Assembly: GCF_027595165.1 (NCBI RefSeq)
Contig: NZ_CP097291.1
Coordinates: 186,001 to 250,000 of the forward strand
Length of the DNA stretch: 64,000 nucleotides
Direction of reading: 5' to 3'
From: Providencia sp. PROV188
GTDB lineage: Bacteria; Pseudomonadota; Gammaproteobacteria; Enterobacterales; Enterobacteriaceae
Shown: one piece after another, positions 17,704 through 27,768 of the stretch
How the letters are laid out: the number at the start of each line of letters is the position of its first letter
Numbering within the stretch: the first letter of the stretch is position 1
Notes under the pieces: model-generated
What the model was told of the DNA's origin: nothing
Databases searched by the model: none
What the model saw: only the letters and a program-made list of their open reading frames with translations
Made by a program: the position numbers and the translations under genes

Positions 17704-19755
17704 TTAGAATGTCACGTTGACATTCGCCCAGTAACGGCGACCATCTTCAACATCCCAGTTACCGTATTTTTTTTCAATGCTAGACGCTTTCTCATTACCA
17801 ATATTCAATACTGCAAGGTTTAATTTGGTGTTCTTGAATAGTTGATAGGTTGCTCCTACGTCCATGGTGGTATAGGCGCTACGGTAACGAGGATATTTTG
17901 ACCCATTACGTTGGGCTGCCCACACTTGCTCGCCTTCATAATGCGCTCGGGTGTATAAGCTGAGATCTGGGCTATATTGCCAATCTAACTTCGCATTCGC
18001 TAAGTGCTTCGGCGTTTTATCCAGTGGATAGCCTTTGAGGGAAGTTCCGTTCCCTAATTTTTCGTCATTACTTTTACGTTCTGAATCGGTATAGGTGTAG
18101 TTTAAGCTGAGTTTCCAGTCTTGAGCGATAGGGATACCCGTTGCCACTTCTACCCCTTTAATGTTGGCTTCACCGACGTTGTCATAAGTATAAAGCGTGA
18201 GATTAGAATGAGCAGGATCGGACTTATTAAGTGAATAGCTAGTAAGCTTGTTTTTAAAGTCGGTATTGAAAAGTGTTAGGCTAGCGTTGAACCCTGATTC
18301 ATGGTCATAAGCTATCCCAATTTCTTCACTAAGGCTTTTCTCTGGTTTGAGGTCAGGGTTGCCATAGATAATACCATTTCCTCCTTCAGTCGATGTACCA
18401 TAGCCTTTACTAACTTCACGCAATGTTGGTGCGCGGAATGCTTGTGATACCCCGCCTTTAATAGTGATTTCATCGGTTAGATGGTAAATCGCATAGCCCC
18501 GAGGGTTCCAGTGGTTACCATAAGTTTCATGGTGATCCAGTCGTAGCCCACCAGTTAGAATCAAATTCTCTGTTGCTGTGAATTCATCTTCAATAAAGAG
18601 CGCAGATTGATCAACGCTCATCTGTGTTTTCACCATCGTATCTTTTGCTACAAGAGAACTATCCTTTAATTTTGAGTGCTGGAATTGTCCACCAACAGTA
18701 AGGATATTATCAGGTAGAAACGCAACTACCTTTCCATCAACGACAGTGTTTGTAATTTCTGGAGTCCGAGCTTCGTAATGATATTCATTAAGCTTTGTTG
18801 TTGGGTTCTTGATTTCTGTTTTAGTTTTTCTTTTTGTACTTTCTTGATACACACTTAATTCAGTATGGAATAAGTCCCACTCACCTTTATAAGTCAGTGC
18901 GGCATGGTTTCGGTTATTATAAATTTCAGTTTTTTTATTGAATTGTTTAGATGACCCACGCATTTCATATTCAGCGAGAGATTTACCTGGGTTTTCTTCT
19001 CTCTTTTGTGTTGTTCTACCTGCTTCAAGTAAGAAAGTTTGATTTTCCATCGGCGTAAAAGTTAATTTAGCGGTTAAGCTTTTATTATCTTTTTTATGAT
19101 GGCCATCTGTAATTTCATCTTCTTTACGGTAATCCCCGCCGCCATACAGTTGTAAACCAAGTTTATCTTTGATCAGCGGACCAGACAGGTAGAAGTTACC
19201 GTCCATGGAATCGCCGCTTTCGCTATTTTCTTGAATAATTGCGCCCGTAGTGACACTACCATGCCATTCATTGGTCACTTTTTTGGTGATGATGTTAATG
19301 ACGCCGCCCATAGCATCAGAGCCATACAGGGAGGACATAGGACCACGGATCACCTCGATACGCTCGATAGCTTCAACAGGCGGCATAAAGCCCGCTTCAA
19401 AGCCGCCGCTACCATTTGGGCGAGATTCACGGCTATTTTGACGACGACCATCCACCAAAATCAGGGTGTATTCGCCGGATAACCCGCGAATATTAATATC
19501 TTGTTTATTGGCGCTTCCGACGACGCTGACACCTTCAACATCTTTGACTGCATCGGCTAAGTCGCGCACAGGTTTGTTTTGTAGCTGCTCGGCGGTAATA
19601 ACGGTAACACTGGCAGGAGCATCGCGTAATTGCTGGGAATAACCCGATGCCGTAACGATCATTTTGTCTGAATTTTCTTCTGCTGTGGCGCTAAATGAAG
19701 CCAACGCTGCGCAAACACCCGCAGCGATTAAAGAGTAGTGATAGTGCGTTCTCAT
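17704..19755 (-). CDS. TonB-dependent catecholate siderophore receptor, CirA-like
   Basis: A 683-residue outer-membrane receptor. It has a signal peptide ending SATA-EE, a TonB box (DKMIVTASG), a plug domain with DAPASVTVIT, RGLSGEYTLILVDGRR and RIEVIRGPMSSLYGSDAMGGVINIITKK, and a beta-barrel ending in a terminal Phe. The plug closely resembles E. coli CirA (DAPASISVIT, RGPMSSLYGSDALGG), which takes up linear catecholate siderophores. GGGAAAA precedes the ATG, and a Fur box lies 24 bases upstream of the start. The substrate is inferred; a related catecholate receptor type such as IrgA is possible. Confidence 0.88.
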   Translation of the reverse strand: MRTHYHYSLIAAGVCAALASFSATAEENSDKMIVTASGYSQQLRDAPASVTVITAEQLQNKPVRDLADAVKDVEGVSVVGSANKQDINIRGLSGEYTLILVDGRRQNSRESRPNGSGGFEAGFMPPVEAIERIEVIRGPMSSLYGSDAMGGVINIITKKVTNEWHGSVTTGAIIQENSESGDSMDGNFYLSGPLIKDKLGLQLYGGGDYRKEDEITDGHHKKDNKSLTAKLTFTPMENQTFLLEAGRTTQKREENPGKSLAEYEMRGSSKQFNKKTEIYNNRNHAALTYKGEWDLFHTELSVYQESTKRKTKTEIKNPTTKLNEYHYEARTPEITNTVVDGKVVAFLPDNILTVGGQFQHSKLKDSSLVAKDTMVKTQMSVDQSALFIEDEFTATENLILTGGLRLDHHETYGNHWNPRGYAIYHLTDEITIKGGVSQAFRAPTLREVSKGYGTSTEGGNGIIYGNPDLKPEKSLSEEIGIAYDHESGFNASLTLFNTDFKNKLTSYSLNKSDPAHSNLTLYTYDNVGEANIKGVEVATGIPIAQDWKLSLNYTYTDSERKSNDEKLGNGTSLKGYPLDKTPKHLANAKLDWQYSPDLSLYTRAHYEGEQVWAAQRNGSKYPRYRSAYTTMDVGATYQLFKNTKLNLAVLNIGNEKASSIEKKYGNWDVEDGRRYWANVNVTF

Positions 19756-20231
19756 GTTTTTCCCTAGTAAAACTAAATGATAATGATAATCATAATGTTT
19801 GCGAATATTAACACCGATGCAGATAGAAAATAAATAATTAGCGAGCTATTTTTTGGGCAAAGTTTGATCACGGTTAACATTTTTTGCGAGGGAACTAGAG
19901 AGAGTAAAAAGCCGTACACATGGTAGAAAATGGACTAAAAAACGAGAGAATGACTTTTCTGGAGTGAAAGAAATAAATACCAATTATTATTTAACGATTC
20001 GCAATTATCTTATTTAGAATGTTTTTTATTATCTTTAAATAATTTCATCTTTTTTTGATTGCATTTGATTTTTCTAATTTAAAAACAAGATTGAAGATTG
20101 ATTTAAAACAGAAAATAAAAATTAAAATGGATATTTAGTTAATATAAAACAGTTGGCTATTGCATTATCACGGTGAGTTCGTAAAGATAGGTTTATTGCT
20201 TAAATAAAGTCTATTTCCCTTGAGAGTTATT
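19756..20231. other. Divergent intergenic region between receptor and emrA
   Basis: A 476-base AT-rich divergent spacer. Apart from the Fur box near the receptor start I see no gene or clear terminator. It must carry promoters in both directions. Confidence 0.7.
19779..19797 (-). promoter_or_regulatory. Fur box for the receptor-esterase operon
   Basis: The 19 bases starting at 19779 match the consensus GATAATGATAATCATTATC at 17 positions, the first 15 without error. The site lies 24 bases before the receptor start, where iron-bound Fur would block transcription. Confidence 0.9.
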
Positions 20232-21404
20232 ATGGAACAACCGACAAATTCAATTGAAGAACATCAAAAAACGAAACAAGAAAATAAAAGAACACTGTGG
20301 ATGATCATCGCCACGGTTATTTTTGTTTTGCTGTTTGTCGCCTATGGCGTGTATTGGTTTTTGGTTCTGCGTTTTCAAGAATATACCGATGATGCCTATG
20401 TGTCGGGTTTGCAGATCCCTATCGTTGCGCAAACTACCGGAAATGTCACTCAAGTGAACTTTGAGAATACCGACTTGGTGAAAGCAGGTGATGTGCTGGT
20501 GGTATTAGATAAAACCAATGCGCAACTGGCTTATGAACAGGCCAAACATGATTTAGCGTCTACGGTGCGCAAAACTAAAGAGTTGTATATCAATGGAGAT
20601 CAGTACCAAGCCCAAATCCAACAAAATCGAGTTTCGCTTGCACAAGCGCAAAAAGATTATCAGCGCCGTGCCGCATTAGGTCGCAGTGGGACGATTTCAA
20701 AAGAGGACTTACAGCACTCTCAAGAAGCTGTTCAACTGGCGCAAGCGGCGCTGGATATTTCGATTCAACAATATAATGCCAACCGCGCGTTGTTGCGTAA
20801 TACGGCACTGAAAAACCAGCCAGCGGTGCAACAAGCGGCTGATAGTGTGCGCAGTGCGTGGATCAATCTACAGCGGACAGAAATCAAAAGCCCGATGACG
20901 GGGTATGTTTCTCGCCGTAATGTGCAAGTGGGTTCCCAAGTTAGCCCGCAAAGCTCGTTAATGGCGATTGTGCCGGTTCAGCCTGTTTGGGTCGATGCTA
21001 ACTTTAAAGAGACGCAACTTGAAAATGTGCGTATCGGTCAGCCAGTCACGATTAACAGTGACTTTTATGGTAGCAATGTAAGTTACAAAGGCACCGTAGT
21101 GGGGCTGGATATGGGGACGGGAAGTGCGTTCTCATTGCTACCTGCGCAAAATGCCACGGGGAACTGGATCAAAGTGGTGCAGCGCCTACCTGTCCGTGTG
21201 GAGTTAGACCCTGAGCAAGTGGCGAAATACCCGCTGCGCATCGGTTTATCCATGAATGTGACCATCGATATTAAAGACCAAAATGGCCCTGTGTTGTCAG
21301 AAGTTCAACGCACTACCCCTGCGTTTGAAAGTGATGTTTTGGTGCTGAAGTTAGACGATGTGGATCAGGTGATCGACACCATTATCAGCGATAACGCGGA
21401 TTAG
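20232..21404 (+). CDS. emrA: EmrA-like membrane fusion protein of a drug efflux pump
   Basis: A 390-residue HlyD-family adaptor, the length of E. coli EmrA. One N-terminal transmembrane helix (about residues 24-46) is followed by a biotinyl-lipoyl half (YTDDAYVSG), a long periplasmic helical hairpin, then TEIKSPMTGYVSRRNVQVGSQVSP and a beta-barrel domain. I start at the ATG at 20232 because GAGAG lies before it; the in-frame TTG at 20220 is less likely. It links the inner-membrane transporter EmrB to an outer-membrane TolC channel. No emrR/mprA regulator is adjacent. Confidence 0.88.
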   Translation: MEQPTNSIEEHQKTKQENKRTLWMIIATVIFVLLFVAYGVYWFLVLRFQEYTDDAYVSGLQIPIVAQTTGNVTQVNFENTDLVKAGDVLVVLDKTNAQLAYEQAKHDLASTVRKTKELYINGDQYQAQIQQNRVSLAQAQKDYQRRAALGRSGTISKEDLQHSQEAVQLAQAALDISIQQYNANRALLRNTALKNQPAVQQAADSVRSAWINLQRTEIKSPMTGYVSRRNVQVGSQVSPQSSLMAIVPVQPVWVDANFKETQLENVRIGQPVTINSDFYGSNVSYKGTVVGLDMGTGSAFSLLPAQNATGNWIKVVQRLPVRVELDPEQVAKYPLRIGLSMNVTIDIKDQNGPVLSEVQRTTPAFESDVLVLKLDDVDQVIDTIISDNAD

Positions 21405-21408
21405 TCCC

Positions 21409-22938
21409 ATGGCTGATATTCAACCGCTAAAAGGGGCTAAACTCGTCTGGGCGACTATCGCTCTGTCTCTGGCGACATTTATGCAGGTGTTGGACTCCAC
21501 GATTGCTAACGTGGCTATCCCGACAATTGCGGGAAATCTTGGGGTGTCTGTCTCTCAGGGGACGTGGGTGATCACCTCGTTTGGGGTATCGAACGCCATC
21601 TCTATCGCGATTTCCGGTTTTCTAGCCAAACGGTTTGGGGAAATAAGAGTCTTCCTGTGGGCAACGGCACTGTTTACGCTATTTTCATTACTGTGTGGAT
21701 TTTCTGATAGCCTTGGCATGCTGATTTTATTCCGTGTGCTACAAGGGGCGGTTGCTGGGCCTGTTATTCCGCTCTCGCAAAGTCTCATCATGCGGTGTTA
21801 TCCGCCTAAAATGCAGAATATGGCATTGGCATTTTGGTCGATGACCATTATTTTAGCCCCTGTTTTTGGACCTATTTTTGGCGGCTATATTAGCGATAAC
21901 TTCCATTGGAGCTGGATCTTCTTTATGAATATCCCTCTTGGGATCTTCGTGATCATTGTTGGCTCGATCATCCTCAAGGGAATGGAATCGACAGTGGTTA
22001 AAGTGCCATTCAATGTGATCGGTTTAGCGTTGTTATCTGTCGGTGTGGGCTGCTTGCAGGTATTGCTGGATAAAGGGAAAGAGCTCGGTTGGTTAGCGTC
22101 CAATGAGATTGTGATTCTTGCCGTGATTTCCACGATTGCGCTGGTGTTTATGGTTATTTGGGAACTGACCTCCAAAAACCCAATTGTCGAATTATCACTG
22201 TTTAAATCCCGCAATTTTACCATCGGGACGATTTCGGTCAGTTTGGCGTATATGGCGTATTTTGGGGCGATCGTACTTTTGCCGCAGCTGCTGCAAGAAG
22301 TGTACGGCTATACCGCAACATGGGCGGGGTTAGCACTCGCGCCAATCGGTCTTTTGCCAGTCTTGTTCTCAGCACCTGTCGCAAAACTCTCTGACTTTTT
22401 AGATATTCGCTGGATAGTCACCTTTAGCTTCGTGTTTTATGCCATTTGCTTCTTCTGGCGCGCCTATACTTTTGAGCCATCCATGGGGTTCGATGCCGTT
22501 GTCTGGCCGCAGTTGGTGCAGGGGATGGCGGTAGCCTGTTTCTTTATGCCGTTGACCACCTTGACGCTGTCGGGGCTGCCTCCTGAAAAATTAGCCTCAG
22601 CTTCCAGCTTGGCGAACTTTTTCCGTACGTTGGCGGGCTCAATTGGGACATCGATCACCACCACACTGTGGAGTGATAGGGAGGCAGTGCATCATAGCCA
22701 GCTCACTGAATTTATTACGGATTACAACCCAGAATCCCTCGATATGTACCAAGGGATGGCGGCGCATGGCATGACCACGGAGCAAACCTCCGGCTTTATT
22801 GCTCAGCAGATCACTAGCCAAGGGCTGATTATCGCGGCGAATGAGATTTTCTGGTTATGTGGCTGGGTGTTTATCGCGTTGATTGTGACGGTGTGGTTTG
22901 CGAAGCCGCCGTTTGGCAGCAAAGCTAATAAATCATAA
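21409..22938 (+). CDS. emrB: EmrB-like DHA2 multidrug transporter
   Basis: A 509-residue major facilitator protein (E. coli EmrB is 512) with about 14 hydrophobic segments. Motif LDSTIANVAIPTIAGNLG near residue 29 and WVITSFGVSNA mark the DHA2 group, and GPIFGGYISDNFHWSWIFFMNIPLG is the antiporter motif C region. It exports hydrophobic drugs or uncouplers by proton antiport with EmrA and TolC. It starts four bases after emrA. Exact substrates cannot be read from the sequence. Confidence 0.9.
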   Translation: MADIQPLKGAKLVWATIALSLATFMQVLDSTIANVAIPTIAGNLGVSVSQGTWVITSFGVSNAISIAISGFLAKRFGEIRVFLWATALFTLFSLLCGFSDSLGMLILFRVLQGAVAGPVIPLSQSLIMRCYPPKMQNMALAFWSMTIILAPVFGPIFGGYISDNFHWSWIFFMNIPLGIFVIIVGSIILKGMESTVVKVPFNVIGLALLSVGVGCLQVLLDKGKELGWLASNEIVILAVISTIALVFMVIWELTSKNPIVELSLFKSRNFTIGTISVSLAYMAYFGAIVLLPQLLQEVYGYTATWAGLALAPIGLLPVLFSAPVAKLSDFLDIRWIVTFSFVFYAICFFWRAYTFEPSMGFDAVVWPQLVQGMAVACFFMPLTTLTLSGLPPEKLASASSLANFFRTLAGSIGTSITTTLWSDREAVHHSQLTEFITDYNPESLDMYQGMAAHGMTTEQTSGFIAQQITSQGLIIAANEIFWLCGWVFIALIVTVWFAKPPFGSKANKS

Positions 22939-22966
22939 ATACGGCGAGTCATTGATGGAAATAAGG

Positions 22967-22995
22967 GCGCGTGAGTGATTGGCACGCGCTTTTTT
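22967..22995. terminator. Bidirectional terminator between emrB and paaY
   Basis: A seven-base stem, GCGCGTG with CACGCGC, a nine-base loop and a run of T on the plus strand. The convergent paaY gene ends 41 bases further on and can use the same hairpin. Confidence 0.85.
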
Positions 22996-23035
22996 ATGGC
23001 AGGTTTTTACACAATAGTTTTTACAGAATGGTTTT

Positions 23036-23629
23036 TTACAGTCTGGACTTTGGAACAACATCGTCAAAGGCCAGTTTCGGGCGGTTAGGCTCTTCCTCCG
23101 TCAGCGGCGTCACTTCTTGGAACGTATTGAGGCAGCGGGTCACTAAGGTTTGGTAATCCAGTGTCCCCTTGCTTTTCCATTCAATTTCTTGCTCTGACAG
23201 GCTACGCAGTACTTTAGCGGGTGTTCCAACAATCAAACTGTTATCGGGGAATTGTGCATCCGCTTTGATAAATGCACAGGCGCCAACAATAGAATTTTCG
23301 CCCACTACCGCGCCATCCATCACCACGCTGTTCATGCCTATCAGTGCATTACGTTTAATATGGCAGCCATGCAAAATAGCCCCATGACCGATATGTCCAT
23401 CTTCTTCAATGATAGTATCGAATTGCGGAAAACCGTGCATCACGCAGTTATCCTGCACATTCGCCCCATCTTTAATAATCAGTCGCCCAAAGTCCCCACG
23501 TAAACTGGCGTTAGGTCCAATATAAACACGTTTTCCAATCACGACATCGCCAATGATCACGGCGGTAGGGTGAACAAAACTTTCAGGGCTGACTACAGGG
23601 GTAATACCGTCAATTTGATAAAATGGCAT
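23036..23629 (-). CDS. paaY: Phenylacetate pathway thioesterase PaaY
   Basis: A 197-residue protein of the gamma-carbonic anhydrase/left-handed beta-helix family with hexapeptide repeats ([74 protein letters not shown]). PaaY hydrolyses toxic ring-modified CoA thioesters formed when the pathway stalls. It follows paaX by 22 bases on the same strand, as in E. coli. Confidence 0.95.
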   Translation of the reverse strand: MPFYQIDGITPVVSPESFVHPTAVIIGDVVIGKRVYIGPNASLRGDFGRLIIKDGANVQDNCVMHGFPQFDTIIEEDGHIGHGAILHGCHIKRNALIGMNSVVMDGAVVGENSIVGACAFIKADAQFPDNSLIVGTPAKVLRSLSEQEIEWKSKGTLDYQTLVTRCLNTFQEVTPLTEEEPNRPKLAFDDVVPKSRL

Positions 23630-23651
23630 AAAGGTTCCTTTAGCATAATGA

Positions 23652-24593
23652 TTATGCGGCTGCTAGCTCCCGAAGAATACCGCCAAAACGTCGATAATAG
23701 GCGCTGGAGGGTTGTGGAAGTTCCCCAACGGTGGTTTCACACAAGCCAGTGACGTACTGGGTGGCACCTTGGTCGATACGCTGGTAAATATTGGTGCACA
23801 AATGGCGCGCAATGTGTCCTTCCCACTGTGCTGGAAGCAGCTCATCGGGCAGCAACGGGTCTTTTAATATCACGCGGCGATAAAAATGGATCAGTAATAG
23901 GCGTAGCTGGAAGCATAATTCAGGGGAAATCGCCTGTTCTCCATGCTCTTTCAGTAATAATGCGACTGGGCGGAATAAGCTGATAAATTGATGATAATGC
24001 TCTGAAATTTCAGGGAGAGACCAGGCATCAAACACTAACTCTTTTAATTTTTTCTCGGAGCGGTTGAAGGGATAATCGGCACGGAAGTAAATGACTTGAT
24101 CAGCCGCGTTTAACTCCCCCAGTAAGGCGGGAATGTCGCTTTGTGTCCGGCTTGGCGCTGCCATCAAGCCGCTATTAAATTGCCCAAACCCGAGCCAACC
24201 AAACTCTTTTTTAAGGCGAATCTTTTCATCTTTATCTGCGCTTTCCAGCAGCAATAAATCCCATGTTCCATCCCATTCAGGTTGTTTGCTGAGGTAAATC
24301 TTGCTTTCCGCTCGACGAAAGCGATTTTGCCCACGCTCTGAAATACGGTAATAGCTACGGCGTCCTATTTTCTCGACATCCAGCCAGTTTTCTTTTTGTA
24401 GACGAAATACGGAAGTACGCACAAAGCGGTCGGAAAAACCCATAGGCTCAAGCAATTTGGTCAGGCTACCTAGCCAAACCTCGCCCCCACGGTGGTGCAG
24501 GGCATCCCCATATAGGGAGCTGATAAGCGATGTTCCGCTGATAGGTTGGCTCTCGATGGCGTAGTGTATAAATTGGCTGAGTTTGGTTTCCAT
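23652..24593 (-). CDS. paaX: Phenylacetyl-CoA-responsive repressor PaaX
   Basis: A 313-residue regulator (E. coli 316). The N-terminal winged-helix part includes [19 protein letters not shown] and [34 protein letters not shown], and a C-terminal effector-binding region follows. PaaX represses paa promoters until phenylacetyl-CoA binds. GGGATAAA precedes the ATG. The gene is downstream of paaK beyond a hairpin and may have its own promoter. Confidence 0.95.
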   Translation of the reverse strand: METKLSQFIHYAIESQPISGTSLISSLYGDALHHRGGEVWLGSLTKLLEPMGFSDRFVRTSVFRLQKENWLDVEKIGRRSYYRISERGQNRFRRAESKIYLSKQPEWDGTWDLLLLESADKDEKIRLKKEFGWLGFGQFNSGLMAAPSRTQSDIPALLGELNAADQVIYFRADYPFNRSEKKLKELVFDAWSLPEISEHYHQFISLFRPVALLLKEHGEQAISPELCFQLRLLLIHFYRRVILKDPLLPDELLPAQWEGHIARHLCTNIYQRIDQGATQYVTGLCETTVGELPQPSSAYYRRFGGILRELAAA

Positions 24594-24708
24594 TATGCTT
24601 TTATCCCTAAAATTAATGTATCAGGTACTTGGCAAATCTTAGACAAAAACCAGAAGGTTGTCTTGTTTTCATACCAAAGAGTGTGAGCATTGTGAGGAAA
24701 CCTGCCGA

Positions 24709-24735
24709 GAGGTGTATTCATTATGAATACACCTC
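24709..24735 (-). terminator. Hairpin after paaK
   Basis: Twelve-base perfect arms (GAGGTGTATTCA and TGAATACACCTC) around a three-base loop lie between paaK and paaX. The T-run is poor, so it may act as an attenuator or mRNA-stabilising hairpin that separates the catabolic operon from paaXY. Confidence 0.65.
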
Positions 24736-24746
24736 ATTCTCGGAGA

Positions 24747-26060
24747 TTAAATGGCAATTCGTGTATCAATCACTCGTTGGGCTTTGCCTTGTGAGCGGGG
24801 GATATCCCCACAGTTGACTATGCTTACGCGGGTGCTGATCCCCACCATGGATTTAATACGGTGTTTGAGGTTGTGGCAGATATTACAGCGTTCATCAAAG
24901 GTCAGTTGTTCAGGGTGTTTGAGCTCAACACGAACAGAGAGGTTATCCATGTTGCCTTGGCGACCGATTTCCAGCTGGTAGTGTGGAGATAACTCTTTGA
25001 ATTGCATAATTTGCTCTTCAATTTGAGACGGGAAAACGTTCACGCCACGGATAATCATCATGTCATCGGAGCGCCCCGTGATTTTTCCGATACTGCGCAT
25101 CTGGCGGTTTCCACCGGATTTTAGGTGAGTAAGGTCGCGGGTTCGATAGCGGATCACTGGCATGGCTTCTTTTGTAAGGGTAGTGAACACTAACTCACCA
25201 TGCTCCCCATGACCGAGGGTTTTTAGGCTATTTGGGCAGATAATTTCAGGGTAAAAGTGGTCTTCCCAGATAGTTGGACCGCTTTCGTCGGAGTCTGCAC
25301 ACTCCATGGCAACGCCAGGTCCCATCACTTCAGATAAGCCATAAATATCTAAGGCTTTGATCCCCAAGCGAGTTTCAATTTCAGTTCTGAGGGATTCTGT
25401 CCACGGTTCTGCTCCAAAGACGCCAATTCTTAGTGAGCACTTACTAGCGTCTCCGCCCATGATTTTCTCAAGTTCGTCGATAATACTAAGGCAGTAAGAT
25501 GGCGTTACCATGATGATATCGGGCTTAAAATCGACAATCAGCTGCGCTTGTTTCTCGGTTTGACCGCCGGACATGGGAATAACTGCCGCGCCAAGACGCT
25601 CAGCACCATAGTGTGCTCCGAGTCCGCCAGTAAATAGCCCGTAACCGTAAGCAACGTGGACTTTATCCCCGCGAGTGGCACCCGCAGAGCGCAGGCTACG
25701 AGCGATTAAATCTGCCCAATTATCAATATCTTGTTGGGTATAACCGACAACCGTCGGGCGCCCTGTGGTACCGGAAGAGGCGTGAATACGGATAATTTGA
25801 TCCATTGGTACGGCAAAAGTATCGAATGGGTAGTTTTCACGTAAATCCTGCTTTGTGGTATAGGGAAATTTTTCGATGTCGCTAAGCTGTTTAAAATCGT
25901 CAGGGTGTACGCCTGCGGCATCGAATTTTTTGCGGTACATTGGCACATTTTCGTATGCGTGAGTGAGTGTCCACTTCATTCGTGAGAACTGCAACGCCTC
26001 GATCTCATCGCGGGAAGCAAACTCGATCGGGTCGATATTATCGTGTTGTGTCATGCTCAT
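24747..26060 (-). CDS. paaK: Phenylacetate-CoA ligase PaaK
   Basis: Starting at the ATG at 26060, with AAGGA upstream, gives 437 residues, the E. coli length; the TTG nine bases earlier is not needed. It is an AMP-forming ligase with the P-loop IHASSGTTGRPTVVGYT, the AMP-binding DIYGLSEVMGPG, YRTRDLT and the C-terminal lid. It activates phenylacetate to phenylacetyl-CoA, the first step of the pathway and the source of the PaaX inducer. It is the last gene of the long paaA-K run. Confidence 0.97.
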   Translation of the reverse strand: MSMTQHDNIDPIEFASRDEIEALQFSRMKWTLTHAYENVPMYRKKFDAAGVHPDDFKQLSDIEKFPYTTKQDLRENYPFDTFAVPMDQIIRIHASSGTTGRPTVVGYTQQDIDNWADLIARSLRSAGATRGDKVHVAYGYGLFTGGLGAHYGAERLGAAVIPMSGGQTEKQAQLIVDFKPDIIMVTPSYCLSIIDELEKIMGGDASKCSLRIGVFGAEPWTESLRTEIETRLGIKALDIYGLSEVMGPGVAMECADSDESGPTIWEDHFYPEIICPNSLKTLGHGEHGELVFTTLTKEAMPVIRYRTRDLTHLKSGGNRQMRSIGKITGRSDDMMIIRGVNVFPSQIEEQIMQFKELSPHYQLEIGRQGNMDNLSVRVELKHPEQLTFDERCNICHNLKHRIKSMVGISTRVSIVNCGDIPRSQGKAQRVIDTRIAI

Positions 26061-26128
26061 AATTGCCAATCCTTATTATTATTGATACTTGCCTGAACAG
26101 GTGTAGGGGAGTCAGGCAGTTTTGTTAT

Positions 26129-27331
26129 TCAGACGCGTTCAATAATCATTGCAATACCTTGACCCACACCGATGCACATGGTGCATAACCCGTAGCGACC
26201 TTGCTTGCGGTGCAGTTCATTCATGGCGGAAATCACCAAGCGAGACCCGCTCATACCCAGCGGATGCCCTAAGGAGATAGCCCCACCATTGGGGTTAACC
26301 TGTGGGGCGTCATCTGGCAGACCTAAGCCCCGTAATACAGCCAGTGCTTGAGCGGCAAAGGCTTCGTTAAGTTCAATCACATCCATTTGTTCGATAGTCA
26401 GCCCTGCCATTTTCAACACTTTTTGAGTGGCAGGCAGAGGGCCGATACCCATTAAACGCGGTTCGACGCCACAGGTGGCAGTGGCAATCACTCGCGCTCG
26501 TGGGGTTAATCCTTGCTGCTTGGCAACCGCTTCGGAGGCGATGATTAAGGCTGCGGCGCCATCATTGACTCCAGAAGCATTGCCTGCGGTGACGCTGCCA
26601 TTTTCACGAAACGGTGTTTTTAGTTTTTGCAGCTGTTCGTGTGTGGTTTCAGGGCGTGGGTGCTCATCTTCAGTGACTTGCTTCTGTGCTTTGCGCAATG
26701 TCACGGTGACGGGAACAATCTCTTCGGCAAAGATACCTTTAAGGCGAGCCGCTTCGGTGCGCTGTTGGCTGCGCAGGGCAAAGGCATCTTGGTCTTCGCG
26801 GCTGATATTGTAGGTGTGCGCCACGTTTTCCGCGGTTTCTGGCATGGAGTCGGTGGAGAATTGCTGCTCCATTAATGGGTTGATAAACCGCCAGCCAATA
26901 GTGGTATCAAAAATTTGCGCTTGGCGAGAAAAGGCAGAATCTTGTTTTCCCATCACGAACGGCGCGCGGCTCATGGATTCTACACCACCGGCAATCATCA
27001 ATCCCGATTCCCCTGCTTTGATACTGCGAGCGGCAAGAGCTATGGCATCTAAGCCAGAGCCACACAGGCGATTGATGGTGGTGCCGGAAACTGAAATTGG
27101 TAAGCCAGACAGTAGCCCCGCCATTCGCGCGACGTTGCGGTTATCTTCCCCCGCTTGGTTGGCGCAACCGAGGATAATGTCATCGGTCAGTGTCCAGTCC
27201 AGTTGTGGGTTACGTGCCATCAATGCTTTAAGAGTGACGGCAGAAAGGTCATCGGGACGCAGTGAGGATAATGCGCCGCCATAGCGACCAATCGGGGTGC
27301 GAATACCATCGCAAATATAGGCGTCATTCAT
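26129..27331 (-). CDS. paaJ: 3-oxoadipyl-CoA/3-oxo-5,6-dehydrosuberyl-CoA thiolase PaaJ
   Basis: A 400-residue thiolase (E. coli 401). The acyl-enzyme Cys is in NRLCGSGLDA, the active-site His in GGAISLGHPLGMSG, and the second Cys in LCTMCIGVGQG. It catalyses both thiolytic steps of the pathway and yields acetyl-CoA and succinyl-CoA. The start overlaps the paaI stop by four bases. Confidence 0.96.
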   Translation of the reverse strand: MNDAYICDGIRTPIGRYGGALSSLRPDDLSAVTLKALMARNPQLDWTLTDDIILGCANQAGEDNRNVARMAGLLSGLPISVSGTTINRLCGSGLDAIALAARSIKAGESGLMIAGGVESMSRAPFVMGKQDSAFSRQAQIFDTTIGWRFINPLMEQQFSTDSMPETAENVAHTYNISREDQDAFALRSQQRTEAARLKGIFAEEIVPVTVTLRKAQKQVTEDEHPRPETTHEQLQKLKTPFRENGSVTAGNASGVNDGAAALIIASEAVAKQQGLTPRARVIATATCGVEPRLMGIGPLPATQKVLKMAGLTIEQMDVIELNEAFAAQALAVLRGLGLPDDAPQVNPNGGAISLGHPLGMSGSRLVISAMNELHRKQGRYGLCTMCIGVGQGIAMIIERV

Positions 27332-27768
27332 GAGGCTTCTCCAACTAAACGGTGACCTAAACGGTGGGAACGGCCTTGAAACAGCGCCAGTGGCTTGCCA
27401 TCTTGGTTGATGATCTCTACTTCATACAGCCCGCTGCGCTTACCTTGGTGCTGCATTTTTGCGGTGGCAGTCAGTACATCCCCTTCAAAACCGGGGCGCA
27501 AAAAATCGATAGAGCACATAGAGGCGACGGCGGCATAACCTTGGCTGTTGCAGGCATACGCAAACGCGGTATCTGCCAGACTAAACAACTGCCCGCCGTG
27601 GCAGGTTTTATGCCCGTTAAGCATATTGGGCATAACCACCATGGTGAGTTGCGCATAGCCTTCAGCAACATCTTCAATCACCATGCCCATGGCTTTAGCG
27701 CAAGTATCATCGCGATACATGGCATGTGCCGCTTGCTGAGCGAGGGTGATGTTGGGCAGTGAATTCAT
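27328..27768 (-). CDS. paaI: Hotdog-fold thioesterase PaaI
   Basis: A 146-residue acyl-CoA thioesterase with the hotdog motif MLNGHKTCHGGQLFSLADTAFAYACNSQG, whose Asp is the catalytic acid. PaaI cleaves ring-hydroxylated phenylacetyl-CoA esters and so rescues CoA. The ATG overlaps the paaH stop, and its own stop overlaps paaJ, so the three genes are translationally coupled. Confidence 0.96.
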   Translation of the reverse strand: MNSLPNITLAQQAAHAMYRDDTCAKAMGMVIEDVAEGYAQLTMVVMPNMLNGHKTCHGGQLFSLADTAFAYACNSQGYAAVASMCSIDFLRPGFEGDVLTATAKMQHQGKRSGLYEVEIINQDGKPLALFQGRSHRLGHRLVGEAS

